The translations under genes were made by a program, and so were the position numbers. The notes under the pieces were generated by a model. It made no database searches. It saw only the letters and a program-made list of their open reading frames with translations, and was not told the DNA's origin. From the NCBI GenBank assembly GCA_015227615.1, contig JAALGZ010000005.1, positions 2,071,332 to 2,135,331 of the forward strand: DNA of 64,000 nucleotides, written 5' to 3'. Of the stretch, positions 24,725 through 36,400 are shown piece after piece; the stretch's first letter is position 1; each line of letters starts with the position of its first letter. Origin of the DNA: Labyrinthula sp. Ha (taxonomy: Eukaryota; Sar; Bigyra; Labyrinthulida; Labyrinthulaceae).

Positions 24725-24925
24725 ACCGGGAGTGACTCCAAGTATCGGGAAATGAGTTAACCGGTAAGCCCGGGAGGTAGATCTGTTTAACGAGAGAGTC
24801 TTAACGAGAGCTTCTCGGGAAGAGCTCTCTCGTTATGTCACAATATAGATACTTTGGTAAAATCCTTCTCGAGAAGCTTTTGCTATCTCGATAAACGCGC
24901 CTACCGGGAGGATGTTAACCTGAGG
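24725..24925. repeat. GC-richer structured patch with nested inverted repeats
   Basis: TAACGAGAGAG at 24788-24798 is the exact reverse complement of CTCTCTCGTTA at 24825-24835, and TAACGAGAG recurs at 24802-24810. Outside this hairpin, GTTAACC and CCGGG/GGTAG elements at 24755-24780 reappear in inverted order at about 24901-24921. The patch is richer in G and C than the flanks and starts about 75 bp upstream of the SF3B2 start codon. It could be a small inverted-repeat transposon relic or a promoter element. Confidence 0.55.
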
Positions 24926-25063
24926 CATTAAAACCAGCGGGCTTTTAAATAAACAGGTACACTTTTAGAATTAAACATCAAAAACCCACTTTTGAGTTTG
25001 GTTGATTTTAAGTAGGTCTGCCACAAAGTAGAGAGAACTCGAGCAAAATAATATTTTGACTAC

Positions 25064-25346
25064 ATGAAACTACCCAGCTTAGAATTGGTCGAGTTGTTAG
25101 GTTCCTTAAAGAGAGGAACGGTTTGAGAAATTTAGAAGAAAAGATGAAATCTGGAACAAAAAATCATATTTTCGTTCTGAACATGTGTTCAAGCTATATT
25201 CCTCATGGTTGAAGTTTTCGCTGTGGTGGAGCAACTTGTACGAAAGGCTATCGAGAACCCTGCACCTGTGTGATGTTTAATATAAATGGCATAAATGGTT
25301 CTTTAAATTATCAAGTCGGCTGAAAATATTTAGAAGTATTCCATAG
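25064..25346 (+). pseudogene. Gene-like relic, frame broken
   Basis: An ATG frame at 25064 reads MKLPSLELVELLGSLKR and then stops at 25124-25126. From 25110 the frame two bases along is open for 56 codons with protein-like, Trp-rich content (residues such as FRRKDEIWNKK, YSSWLKF, WWSNLYERL). It reaches TAA at 25278-25280 and continues open for 21 more codons (YKWHKWFFKLSS) to TAG at 25344. The frames would join if two bases had been lost from the GAGAG repeat at 25111-25115. I do not recognise the protein. Chance cannot be excluded at this length. Confidence 0.3.
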
Positions 25347-28300
25347 TTAATACCTGAGTTAAAATATTCAATAATAAAACAGAGTCAATATTTTTAAACT
25401 CGTTGAGGTAGAGTTCTCTATAGGAAAACACCATAACTTGAGACCCAGACTCATAAACATGTTAAAACATTGTTATTTACACAGGAATCAGGAACTTAAA
25501 AATATATATAAAAAAAAAACCAAGATCATAATTTCAATTAATACGATAAAGTGCATAAGGTAGCAGACTAAATACTTAAATAGAGCCAAGCTATGAGCTT
25601 AGAGAAGCTATCATTTAAAGTTAGCGAATTGATAAACAACAATAAATGAGTATTCTACTTATGCCCACTTGTATTAAAACTTCCTATACATACAAACCCA
25701 CTGTCTTGAGCATCCAGGTTGCAGTTGGCAAAAAGTGAACTCTAAGGTCTATTCTCAAGCAATAGATGCAGTCCCACCATGTTTTCTGTTCAACATGTTA
25801 GTCTTTACCATTAAATTGAAAGTAAATCTTTTGTCTTTCTTTATAGCTCCTTTTTGAAATCTTTGTATAATTGCTAAAACGTTTTTGAAGTTACAAAGAA
25901 TTTGCAGTGTATTCCATAATTATTTGTGGCAACTGTGTGGCTCATAATTAAATTCTTGTGTAGGACCAGAAAAGCGTGTTCTGGAAAAGTGGTTTTTGCG
26001 TATTTCATTGCAACTGACGAGCAGCCAGATGCTAAGCCTCTTAGCTAAAGAACTAGTGGAAAAGAAAGTAAAGATCATCTTAGTGAATAAAATAGTTGAT
26101 TGTTCATCCTCATCTACATTTTTCAGGATATTGGTTTAATTAAAAACAGGCTAAGTTTTCATTTTGCTTAAGTTGCTGATTCATAGCTTCTACTTATTCC
26201 ACATTAAATGAGTGCAAATATAACAGAGCTATCCACCATCAACTTCCAATGGGGACCCTCCGTAGTAGTTTTACCTTGTGCTGCTACACTTGTAGAAACT
26301 ATACAAACTTTTTTCCTCACAGTTTGCTTCCCCATATCAAACTATTGTAATCTATAATCTGCAGCACATCTAATTAAGGCAAATGTAAATCTTAATTTGG
26401 AGATGTTTAAGCACTGATGCTAGTGATAGGAATTAAGCATAAGGTAAAGGCATATAGCAACTAGGACATGCCTATAGCTTCTTTACTCTTTCAACAATAA
26501 GTACCGGTTGAAATGTACAGAACTCTGGATTAAGAGAGAGTTGCAAGTTCCCTACATCACCTATCACATTATCTGTTTGTTCTAAAAGTTCATTACAAAC
26601 ATGTCTTACTTTTTCGGTACTGGTTTAACTCTTAGATATTAATACTCATTTTAATCTTAATAGACACAAATTTCTTTGTATTCCAGACTCCTGCCAACTT
26701 TTCCTTAACTTTTAAAGTATCAAGATATTTTGGGAAATAAAAATTCTAACTATCTTTTACAGCTTCAACTAGAAATGTGAATGAATCATGGGGCCCGTTT
26801 CTAGAATTATCAAGCCACGATTTTCTGTGAAAGTTCTAAGTCTAGGTATTTGAATCAACTATCCGGTATTAGGATTATTAAGTAATTAGTCTAAGCATAA
26901 CTGCTTTTCATTAGTTTTATAGAGAAAGAATATTTCCTTGTTACAAAGTATAGCTCTGCCAAATATTTGGTGCATCCAAGATCCTTTCTAGTTTATGTAT
27001 GACTAAAAAATTTTCATCTTAGAATACTTTACTTGATAAAAGGTGATTTCAAAAATGAAATCTCAGTGCTATCCTACCTACCAACAAATTGGAACTGGGT
27101 GCTTTAATAGGAAAATTGTACTTGAAACTTTGTGTAATCTAACATTTCAGATTACTTGGCTTTGTAGTAAAACTATCCAGGGCTAACAGTACTTATCAAG
27201 TCACTAACCATTTACACAAATAATAATGTATACTTCGATCGCACTGGAATCTCTGTCGATAACTGAGAAGTTTATTCACGGATTTAGCAAAATATTAAAT
27301 CCAGCGGAAATTTTGAGTGAGAACTAAACATATATTTGGATGTTATTTGTCAAAGATCACAGAGCTCTTTTCTTGCTTCTGATAATGATCATAAACTAGG
27401 GATTTTGTTTGCATCATATGATTTTGACTTTATCTGGACTGCCAATGGTTTATTAATGATTCTTGGATATATGCGGGCAGGTGTCAAAATTGAGAAAAAT
27501 AAGACAGTTTTTTTAAGAAAATGCTGGACAAGTCAAAATAAAATTGATATATTCCTTGTGAAAACTGATCACTTTTGAGAATCTTTCTGAGAAAATGATC
27601 ATGTGGCCCAGTTAGACCCCCCTTAGCAACGAAGGATTACTGATATTCCATTTACCTACCAACACATCACTAGAACTAAAATTGGGATCGCTAACACTTG
27701 CGTTTAAAACTTAAGTTCCAGGGGTTAGATTATTATTGCGGGATAGTCAACTCTTACATTTATGACTATAAACAGTTTAAGTATGAGTGAAGACCATACA
27801 ATTTTAACCTAGACATAGTTCTCTTGAAGAGAGGAGGGAACATTTATGTGCTCAGTAGGAATTGACCATGATAAGAACTATCAGCAATAAGGTGATTTTT
27901 TATTGATGTTGATTATCACTATGAAAATTGGTATTTCTATCAAACAGTTCTGCTTTTATGCGAAAACAAGCTTTTTCATTTATTTGTTGTGTCAGGATGC
28001 TCTGATCATATGCCGGATGAACTATCGTTCTTGTATCACATGACTAATTCAACAATCTGGGCCACAGAGCCGCAGATTAATCAGAGGCTAAGCTTTAGCA
28101 GAGTCCTGTTATTTAAATTATTAGTGCTTAACAAATATTTTTAGATTTAAATGGAAATATTTTTGGTTCTCTCAGATGCACCCAATAATGGAAACATTGA
28201 AGAAAATTCTTAACAATAAATCCTCATCGCTGACTAGTGATAAGAATACCTTTTTACTCGTACTTTGTCACTTTATTGAAGATGATAAAGTTTTCGAGAG

Positions 28301-30023
28301 CATATTGTGGCAAAAGTATATAGCTTTAGACATACTTGGTCATGTAAAATTCATCCCAAGGTTGTTTTGTTAGAACAATACAGTGAATATACTTAATGGT
28401 ATTATTATCACTTCAGATTAAAGCTGCTTGATGTGTATTGGTAATTGAGTGCATACATTCATAGGCATCTAGGCCGGTAGAGGTCAAATTTTCCCTGCTT
28501 GATATGTATATAGGAAAAAAGGAAACCCAATACAAAGCAAGATGTCCTCAAGGGACACGAAGACATGTCTTCTTTAGACCTGACGTTCGTCGCAGGTGTC
28601 ATTTATGGTTAAATATGTAGTATAACATATCTCTTGTCATGATTTCCTTAGACTTGAAACACACTTCTTAATCATTAGTGCAATAATGCGACCGCTGATT
28701 AATTATTTACGAAGTTTAAAAGAAAGACAAATGGAACCTACAACAAAATCATGACACATAGCTGCAAACCACTGTTTCATGACTTTATTAAGCAATTTCG
28801 AAACATAATGAAAAACATATTATCTGCATCTTCTCTGTGACTCAATGCCTTAAACAAACTTTCAGTTTCTAGCAGCAAGAAGGTAAAGTCTAAAACATGC
28901 TCCTTAGGGCAAAGAATTCACTGCAATAGTTCGGCTGCAAACTAAGAAAACTATAAAAAACTTACATCTCTTAAAGAGGCACTTATGCAAGATGTTACGT
29001 AGCTATTAATCATGAACCAAGCTTTTGCTAGCTACAAAGCTTCTGGCGCTTGCAAATTGGAAACGAGATTCAACCTGGTGGAGATGTGGAATTCCTTGTT
29101 CTCTATCCCTCTATAAAAAATCTTTCATTGCATCAAGTGCATGCTCAATATGAACTCAGTAAATATAGGCAATTACAACTACTCGCTCTTGCGATAGGAA
29201 GAAATATGTTTTGTCAGGGTACTTAGTTCAACAATCGCAAGCTGAAAAGAGTTTCTCAATGAAACTCTACTAAAAAGTAAGGTTTCTCAAATACTTCCAC
29301 GTTGATTAACTTACATCCACCAAATTCTAGGCACTGCAGTTTGGGAATCTATAGAGTTAGTAACCATATTGAAAGCAAAACCTTGTACAACACTTTGCAG
29401 AGAGTATCAGCAAGAGTTAAGTGTTTACTCCAAGGCACCGGTTACAGTACTAACCAAATATATGAGCCAGTAGAATGACTTTTATAGGTAGTTGGTAAAT
29501 GCTTGCTCCACAGGTTACGTAAGGATTGAGGCTGGTCTTGTAGTTTAATATTGTGAATATTATAGAACGCCTTTAATATTAAAAGTTGAAACGGAAAGCA
29601 CTCCGTAGATCCTGAAGGCAGCAACAACTACACCCTGGTCTCCATCATACCTTTGCTAACAAGAATTTAGATATGCTTTGTATGAAACTAGTTGCCATAA
29701 CAACTCTCCATAGTTTATTAGGAGAGTAAGAACACTGGCTTTCCAAATATTTAAGTCGTAATGGATTTTCTTGACTAGCATAGCGGGCTTGCCAGAGACT
29801 GTGTGAACAGGGTATTGCAAAATTAGTATAGAGTACTGAAAAAACGTAGTTCATAACGTATGTGAGAATGGAAGAGTTCTATCTGACTGCTTAATTTGTG
29901 AAACATAGCTTCTTTATAATAATCTCGCATTCCTGAGTTACCTCTAGTAACCTTTGTTATGTTAAGTATATATTTCTTCTCTCAGAAAAGGTAAGAAATT
30001 TCAGAAAAACAAACAGTATTACT

Positions 30024-33000
30024 CTATCTGAAATTGGAGACTACAAAAGCCCTTGTCCTTCTGGACAAAATAGAAAGATTCTCTTGATATGTACCTGTTT
30101 CTTTGATTAAACCCTTCTTCGAGCCAGCAGCTTCTATTAATATCTTTTGAATATTTTCCTTGAGTTTATCCGAAACTCCTTGCTGATAAAATTGCATCAG
30201 CTTGTAATGAACAATTCTAGCTTCAATTAGGTCTGTTTTAAGCGGCATAAGTCCTAAGAGATCAGCCATCAGAGACTCAGGATCATGCCCGTTTGCCTTC
30301 ATCCAAGCTTGAAATCCGGTGCAAATTTTCAACAGAGCCGATATAGCATTATCAGTAGCAGAGGAGTTGCTACCTTTTTTTGCCTTAGGCCCAAGAATTA
30401 CGTTTTTCAACTCTTCGATCACTTTGGGTAAGTGATTTAAGAAACCAGCACATACGGCCTTAGCCTCTTCATCAGTTCTTGTCCCGCCAAACTTAGCTAT
30501 GCTTTCTGCCAACACACCAAGTCCATAAGAAGCTGACTGCCTAAGAAGATAGTTTTCATCATTGGCTGACTTTAACAGATGAGGAATTGCCGCATCAACA
30601 TGGTTGGTTTTAAAATGCCCGTACTCGAATAAGTCATCCCAAAAAAACAAAGCTGCAGCCTTCATCTCACCACTTGCCTGGGGATTGTTGAGGATATCCA
30701 GCGAAAAACTCGAACAAAACTCGTCAAATTTTCCAAGTAGTTGGGGATTTTCTGCATTTCCTTTAATTATCAACCCAACTGCTTCTGAAAGAGAGTCTAG
30801 TATGTCGTTTATGCGTTTCTCACTTTCCTCAAACGTTTCTGAATCTGGACTGGATCTCTTGGAAAGTCGCGCTCTGAGCAATTTAGTAATATGCTCTAGC
30901 GCATTCAAAGGCATTGGAACAGTTACCACTAATTGATTCGCCTAAAGTGAGAGAAAATAAGAAACATACTTTATAGCTTGGATCGAGAAAAATGTCAACG
31001 TCAGAATCAGATCTCCCAGAAGCTTCATACCCATTCCGTAAGATTCCTGCAAAAGCTTCTGCTGCACTTAGCAGTAGCTCTTCATCCTCTGGGTCAATCT
31101 CAGCTGAATCCATCTCAATTAACTCTGCAAGTTCTTCTTCCATACACTCAAGAAGAACTTCCAAAGCCTGAGTGAAGTAACGTTGAGTCTCTGCACTCTT
31201 GGAATTCGCTGCTATTAGAACCTCCTTAGATATAAATTTTGGAAGAGCTTGTACTGCTGCAAGTCGTATATTATATATAGGACTCACAACCTCCAACAAG
31301 ACAGATTCTATAAGTGCTGCACTGATGAAAGGAACGAACTTATCCTCATAAGTTTCTGCATAGAGTGCGAGCATAGTCAATGACAACTCCTTTTCATGGA
31401 GTGCATCTGTATTTAGCTGAACATGCTTCGTACCAACACCACGGACATGTACACTCATTCCACCATCGGCTTCCCCATTAAGGGTGTCAATGTCCTCTCC
31501 AATTGATATATCGGCTTTTGCAACTGCACGGTTTATTAACGGAGGTATTAGCTTTGGCAAGTATTCTACAAACATTACTTCAGAATTCTTTTCATCTGGA
31601 CCAGTAGCCATAGCAGTAACAATTCTAGCTAGAGCCCTCATCAAGTACTCTGTTACTTCACTGTTAGAGTCAGTTTCGTCAAGTTTGAGAGCGTAAACAT
31701 CTCCCGATGATTTGTTAATCAAAGAATTAAGTACGTTTCTTGCATCTGGTTCAAAGACTTTTCTATCTACTGAGTTACCCAACAACCCAACACAATCCAA
31801 TATCTTAGACAAATTTTCACCAGTTCGGGCTTGTGAGAGCGAATGCAAAGCAGCAGGCATAAAATGGCCATAAAACTTGCCAAAGTTTTCTTGAGATTGC
31901 GCAAGAGATGACACTGAGGTGAGTGCAGAGATTTCAAGTGCAGGTATCTTAATAAGTTTGGCTAGAGCCTCCAAGATTGGCGTGGAATCAAAGTCTGGCA
32001 ACATAACTGGTAGAGTAGAAGCAAACGCAAGGACTAGATTACAGCCTTCCCGTAGTAAAAATATATTGTTGCCTTTGTCAGCAAGCAAAGCGATCACACT
32101 TGGCAAAAATGTCTGAGAATAGTTTGTCACAAACTTTTGAAGAAGTTCCTCTTCTTGGCTTTCTGTTAACTCATCAATAGTCATTTCAACTTTCAAGTCT
32201 CGTAATGCGATATTCACCTTTGATTCATCATCTAATTCATAAAATGCGTAAAACAGGCACCCAAGACTGTTCATTGCTTGCCATTTACATCTATCACTGC
32301 CTTGACCTATATGCGGGGTTATAAGAGCGATCAACGAACTAAGTTCTTGAAAATAGGAAATGCCTCCATATGGAGCTAGAGATGCTAAGGCCATTAGAGC
32401 CGCAGCTATCTGCTTTTGATTTTGCTGATTTGAAGCAGTTAGAATAGGTTGAGCAGCGCTTAAAATCGGACCTAAAATAGAGGAGCCAAGTGCCTTCCCA
32501 ACTCTTGTTAATGTTTCTTGTCCTGCCAACCTTAAATCTTCAACCTCATCAATTTGGTCCTCGAGTTCTAGCTCTACATCAAAAGTATCAATTGTCAAGT
32601 CTTCAGCTTCTGTTCCATCAATAATAGTCGACAGAATAGATGAGATTATAGACTGAAGCAGAGTTGCGTTTACTTGTCTCTTTGCTTCTCCAGCGTTTTT
32701 TTCCAACATTGTAGCCAGCAGTTCAAGTGCCACCGTTCTTTGACCCTCATCAACTTGAGAATTTCCTACCACCTTTACCGCAATGCTTAAGATTGTAGCC
32801 AACTCAGATGCAAAGAACTTACCATACATTTCAGCAAGCTCTAGCAGGGATTGAGCGACAGATTCAAACTTGTCCGTTCCACTGGCATGAGATAGCACCA
32901 TCAGCATCTTCGGTAATGCAGGTTTGAATTGAGGTCCAAGCGCATCTTGACACTGAAGTAAAGAAACCAATGCTTGTAGAGCAGGAAGTGGAAACTGATC

Positions 33001-33471
33001 AAGCTCCTTTACCAAAAGGTTAAGTAGGTCCATTGCAAAGGGTTGAATTTGTTCCTGCGCATACTCTGCAAGCGAGTTAAACGCATGAAGTTTACCTTCT
33101 CCTGGTAAGTTTCCAAGGTGAAGAAACAGATCTTTTCCCTTTGGGTGCCAATCTGCGTCGTTGGCAAAATAAATGGCCAAAACTAGAGCAAGCTTCTTCT
33201 GAAGACTGGATTTAACTTTTGATGCCACAAAAGCTTGGTAGAGTGTTTCTCTAACGTTTCCCGGAACTTGACTTGGGATCTCTTTGTTAGTGTTTAGGCA
33301 TCGTTTCAACAATACGGCGGCTTGATCTGCGAGCTCCGGAACAGATAGGCAGGGAATTAGTGCTTGAAAAGTATCACCAGGAGAATTCTTCAAGGCATAT
33401 GTAAATTGCGACTCTGCTTCCTTCCGAATATTGTTATCGTGGGATAAAAGTTGGGGCAAAAGTTTATCCAT
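30024..33471 (-). CDS. Importin-5 / RanBP5 / Kap121-type karyopherin beta, two exons
   Basis: Exon 1 is complement 30970-33471 and exon 2 complement 30024-30941, giving 1139 residues, the size of importin-5 (about 1100). It is an all-helical HEAT-repeat nuclear import receptor that binds RanGTP through its N-terminal repeats and carries ribosomal proteins and histones into the nucleus. Features are an N-terminal HEAT region (LLPQLLSHDNNIRKEAESQF), the mid-protein block GGISYFQELSSLIALITPHIGQ with CKWQAMNSLGCLFYAF, the acidic helix ECMEEELAELIEMD near residue 780 and a C-terminal HEAT block (SASYGLGVLAE). The exons join as SYK/ANQLVV across a 28-nt intron after residue 834; without it the C-terminal third is lost. 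The ATG start matches the family N-terminus. It is flanked by deserts on both sides. Confidence 0.95.
30942..30969 (-). other. 28-nt intron in importin-5
   Basis: On the minus strand it begins GTATGTTTC, has a pyrimidine-rich body and ends CTCACTTTAG. It is phase 0. Both flanking exons are clearly the same HEAT-repeat protein, so this is the best supported of the tiny introns. Confidence 0.95.
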
Positions 33472-36400
33472 TGGTGTTCTTGTTTCCTAAATCAACGGTT
33501 ATAAACCACGATTTTTGGGGGATTAGATATTTCAACCGAAATGATGCCTTCAATTTATGAGCTAGAAAACACGTCATTATACTGCAATTAAGAACAGAAA
33601 CAAAATTGTTCTTTGGAAACAGGAATTGGTTTTTTTTTATTAGGGCTGTTTTTGAAAAAAAAAACTATTTTCATATGTTTTCCAAAGCGCCAACTCTAAG
33701 TCAGTAAGAAAATTATGAGGCTTAGGCCTAATTTCCTTAGACATTGTCAAAGCTACAATTCTTTATTAAAACTTATGCAACGGTAGGTCTAAGTGCTAGA
33801 TAGAACTAGCGCACAGTAGCAAGCTTCTTCTAAGAAGTAACCAATGATCCCTCACAAGATAAGAGTTTTACTTGCTGATATTTTCGTCATGATTTCTTCT
33901 TAAAACCTTGTTTGTAATACAAATTTCGCTTTTTTCTTAGGGAAATGTTACATAAATTTCAGTAAGAATTCAAAATTGTCAGAGAAAATCAGTAAAACAG
34001 AAAAAGGAAAGGATAGTAGCCTTAAGTAAGACTAAAAGTTTTCATGCTTTTCTTGAGCGTGATAAGGGACGTACAAGAGGCATTGTTGATCTATTTCACT
34101 TTGGTATCGATTTTTTTGACTCCGTACTCATATATTTCACACATTGCCAATGACCAAAGTGGAATGGTTCAAGTCCTAAGCAAAAATGAAGGCTATTTAG
34201 GAGAAATGGCGCGAACCCATAAATGAAAGCAAGGGTGTCTATCGTGTCTAGGCATCGGATTTGATAGAGTTCATAAATAATTATTTGATAATTGCGTTCA
34301 TTCTGATTATCAATAACAGAAATGAAACTATCATTTTTATCAAATGATTCGGATTTTATTTTGTTTATCAGTTGATTATCAACACTAATTTGTGCCACAC
34401 CACCTTGGGAGAAATGGCCCGAGAATATATTTTTTTATTTGTGCACCGTATGAAAATCCACGTAAAAAGGGGCTGTGGCCCAGGAATAATCTGCTTACAG
34501 GAAGCTGTAGGGCCATATGCCCCGTATTTTGAAGGAATTCATACGGTGGCAAAATGGAATATCAATTTTTACCGCTTCGTCCAAGGCCCTGTGGCCGCAG
34601 TTATTATTGATATTCAGTTGATCATAATTAATCAGTCAAAACGATTCGGGAAATGTCAAGAGCACTTAATAAGAAAAATGCGGGCAAACTTTTTATTGAT
34701 AAATCATGAATAAATCCAATCCGATCCTAATCGTGTCCAACAAAATACCACACGGTGAGAGCAAGAGTGTAATCAATGTGTTTGAGGTTCTCGAGGTCAT
34801 ACAGAAACTAAGTGCTTCAAACACCTCAAAAGTACTAGTGCAGGGTGGTCTAAATAAAAACAAGATAAACACACTACTCTTCTGATGAGATTAGTAGACA
34901 AAATTACAAAACTAACCTAATATAATTGAAGAGGTATATAACATTTTGAACATCATCATTAAATTTCAGTTTGTTTGCATTTTACGTTTCTTATTGGCAA
35001 TTTTGAATAAAATTTATATATAACCCGCAAAGATCACATTAATCACAAGATAAGTCTTTGTGTACCTATGAAAGAACGCTACAGAAAGCATCAGAAACTA
35101 GGTTATATTTCATTAAAAATCTGGATGTCCCAATAACAAGGGCGTCGAAGCGGATATGACAATTCACAACAATTTTGTGTACTTCAATTTTCTAAGGACC
35201 TATTTTTTGTTCAAACTTTAAAACATAGGCGGTACTAATAACTTTGGTGATAAGAGTATTGAAACAGCATTTCACTGCAATTATGGATGTCAATGTACAA
35301 ATGACAACTTCAAGTCTTATTGGGATAGGTATACTCTTGGAAAATATGTAAGAACTTCATACCAGTTCCTTGCCACCTATCAAAAAAATATTTGGAGATT
35401 ATTTTTCAGTTCGATACCATATATGGTTTTACGAGATAGCTAATACTGATCTTATTTTCGTTAGATGTAAATTTCCTCCTCTGAAAAATCAACTATTGGT
35501 GTACAATGAAGAAACAAAAACTACAAAGAAAATTTGAAAAAATGGGAAAACACTTGGAACTTCGAAAGCTGAGGTGATGATATGAAACCGTGGTATTGCA
35601 CTAGCTGCAACAGTAGGGGCGTGTAACATACTGCATTGAGAATTAGCAAGTATTTTTCTGGCCTGTAACTCCCAGGTGAAATTATGCACAAAATAGTTGG
35701 CTATAGGTAATTACGTTACAACTGGGATAAGTTGATCTGTTTGATTTTTAATCGGTAGTAGATATGATCAATATTGTGGAGTTCTTACTTGAAAAGCTTC
35801 GCAAACAGTCTCAACACGATTAATGAAAATAATACCACGTTCAAAGACTTTTTGCAAAGGCATGACTGTTCAACATTCTCCCATAGAGAAACGTAGCAAC
35901 CTGGTTATTTTCAGGCTTCATCAAAGCAAATAGTAGCTAAAACTAAAGCTAGTATTTTTGGAAGTTATATCATGTTGTTTCTTATAGTAAAAAATGATTT
36001 TAATAAATATCTACTGCCTCCATGCACAAAGGAAATAAAAATAAGATACTGAAATTATTTAAGAAGAGCCAAAAAACCAGATAAAGGTAGTTCTTAAGTT
36101 TATGCACGAATATTAACCTAGAAAGCAGTTAGGTTTTTAAAGATGTGGAATTCCAGACCGAATCACACACTTGAGAAATAGAATATGTTTCATATTCAGC
36201 AAAGCAACAGGAATCTTTTGCTTGATTCTTGTTTTCACTATTGCACAAAAAATAATGTAGTACCTCGTAATTTCAGTAGAGTATGTGAAACATACAACAT
36301 TGAGAATTCTAAGAAGGAAATACTCATTGACAGGTGGTTTGTTGGGAGTAACCATTGAGTATAGTACACCCTCAAATATGGGTAGATTTAATATTAATTT

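Larger units (their letters stand above)
24650..30023. other. Gene desert of 5.4 kb
   Basis: Apart from the SF3B2 promoter, the structured patch at 24725-24925 and the gene-like relic at 25064-25346, I see only AT-rich sequence with short open frames. The frames at 27336-27578 and 28176-28373 have no recognisable product. Confidence 0.6.

Noticed and set aside
34372-34713. Open frame of 113 codons across the foldback element
   Set aside because: Its sequence is dictated by the inverted repeat arms; no recognisable domain.
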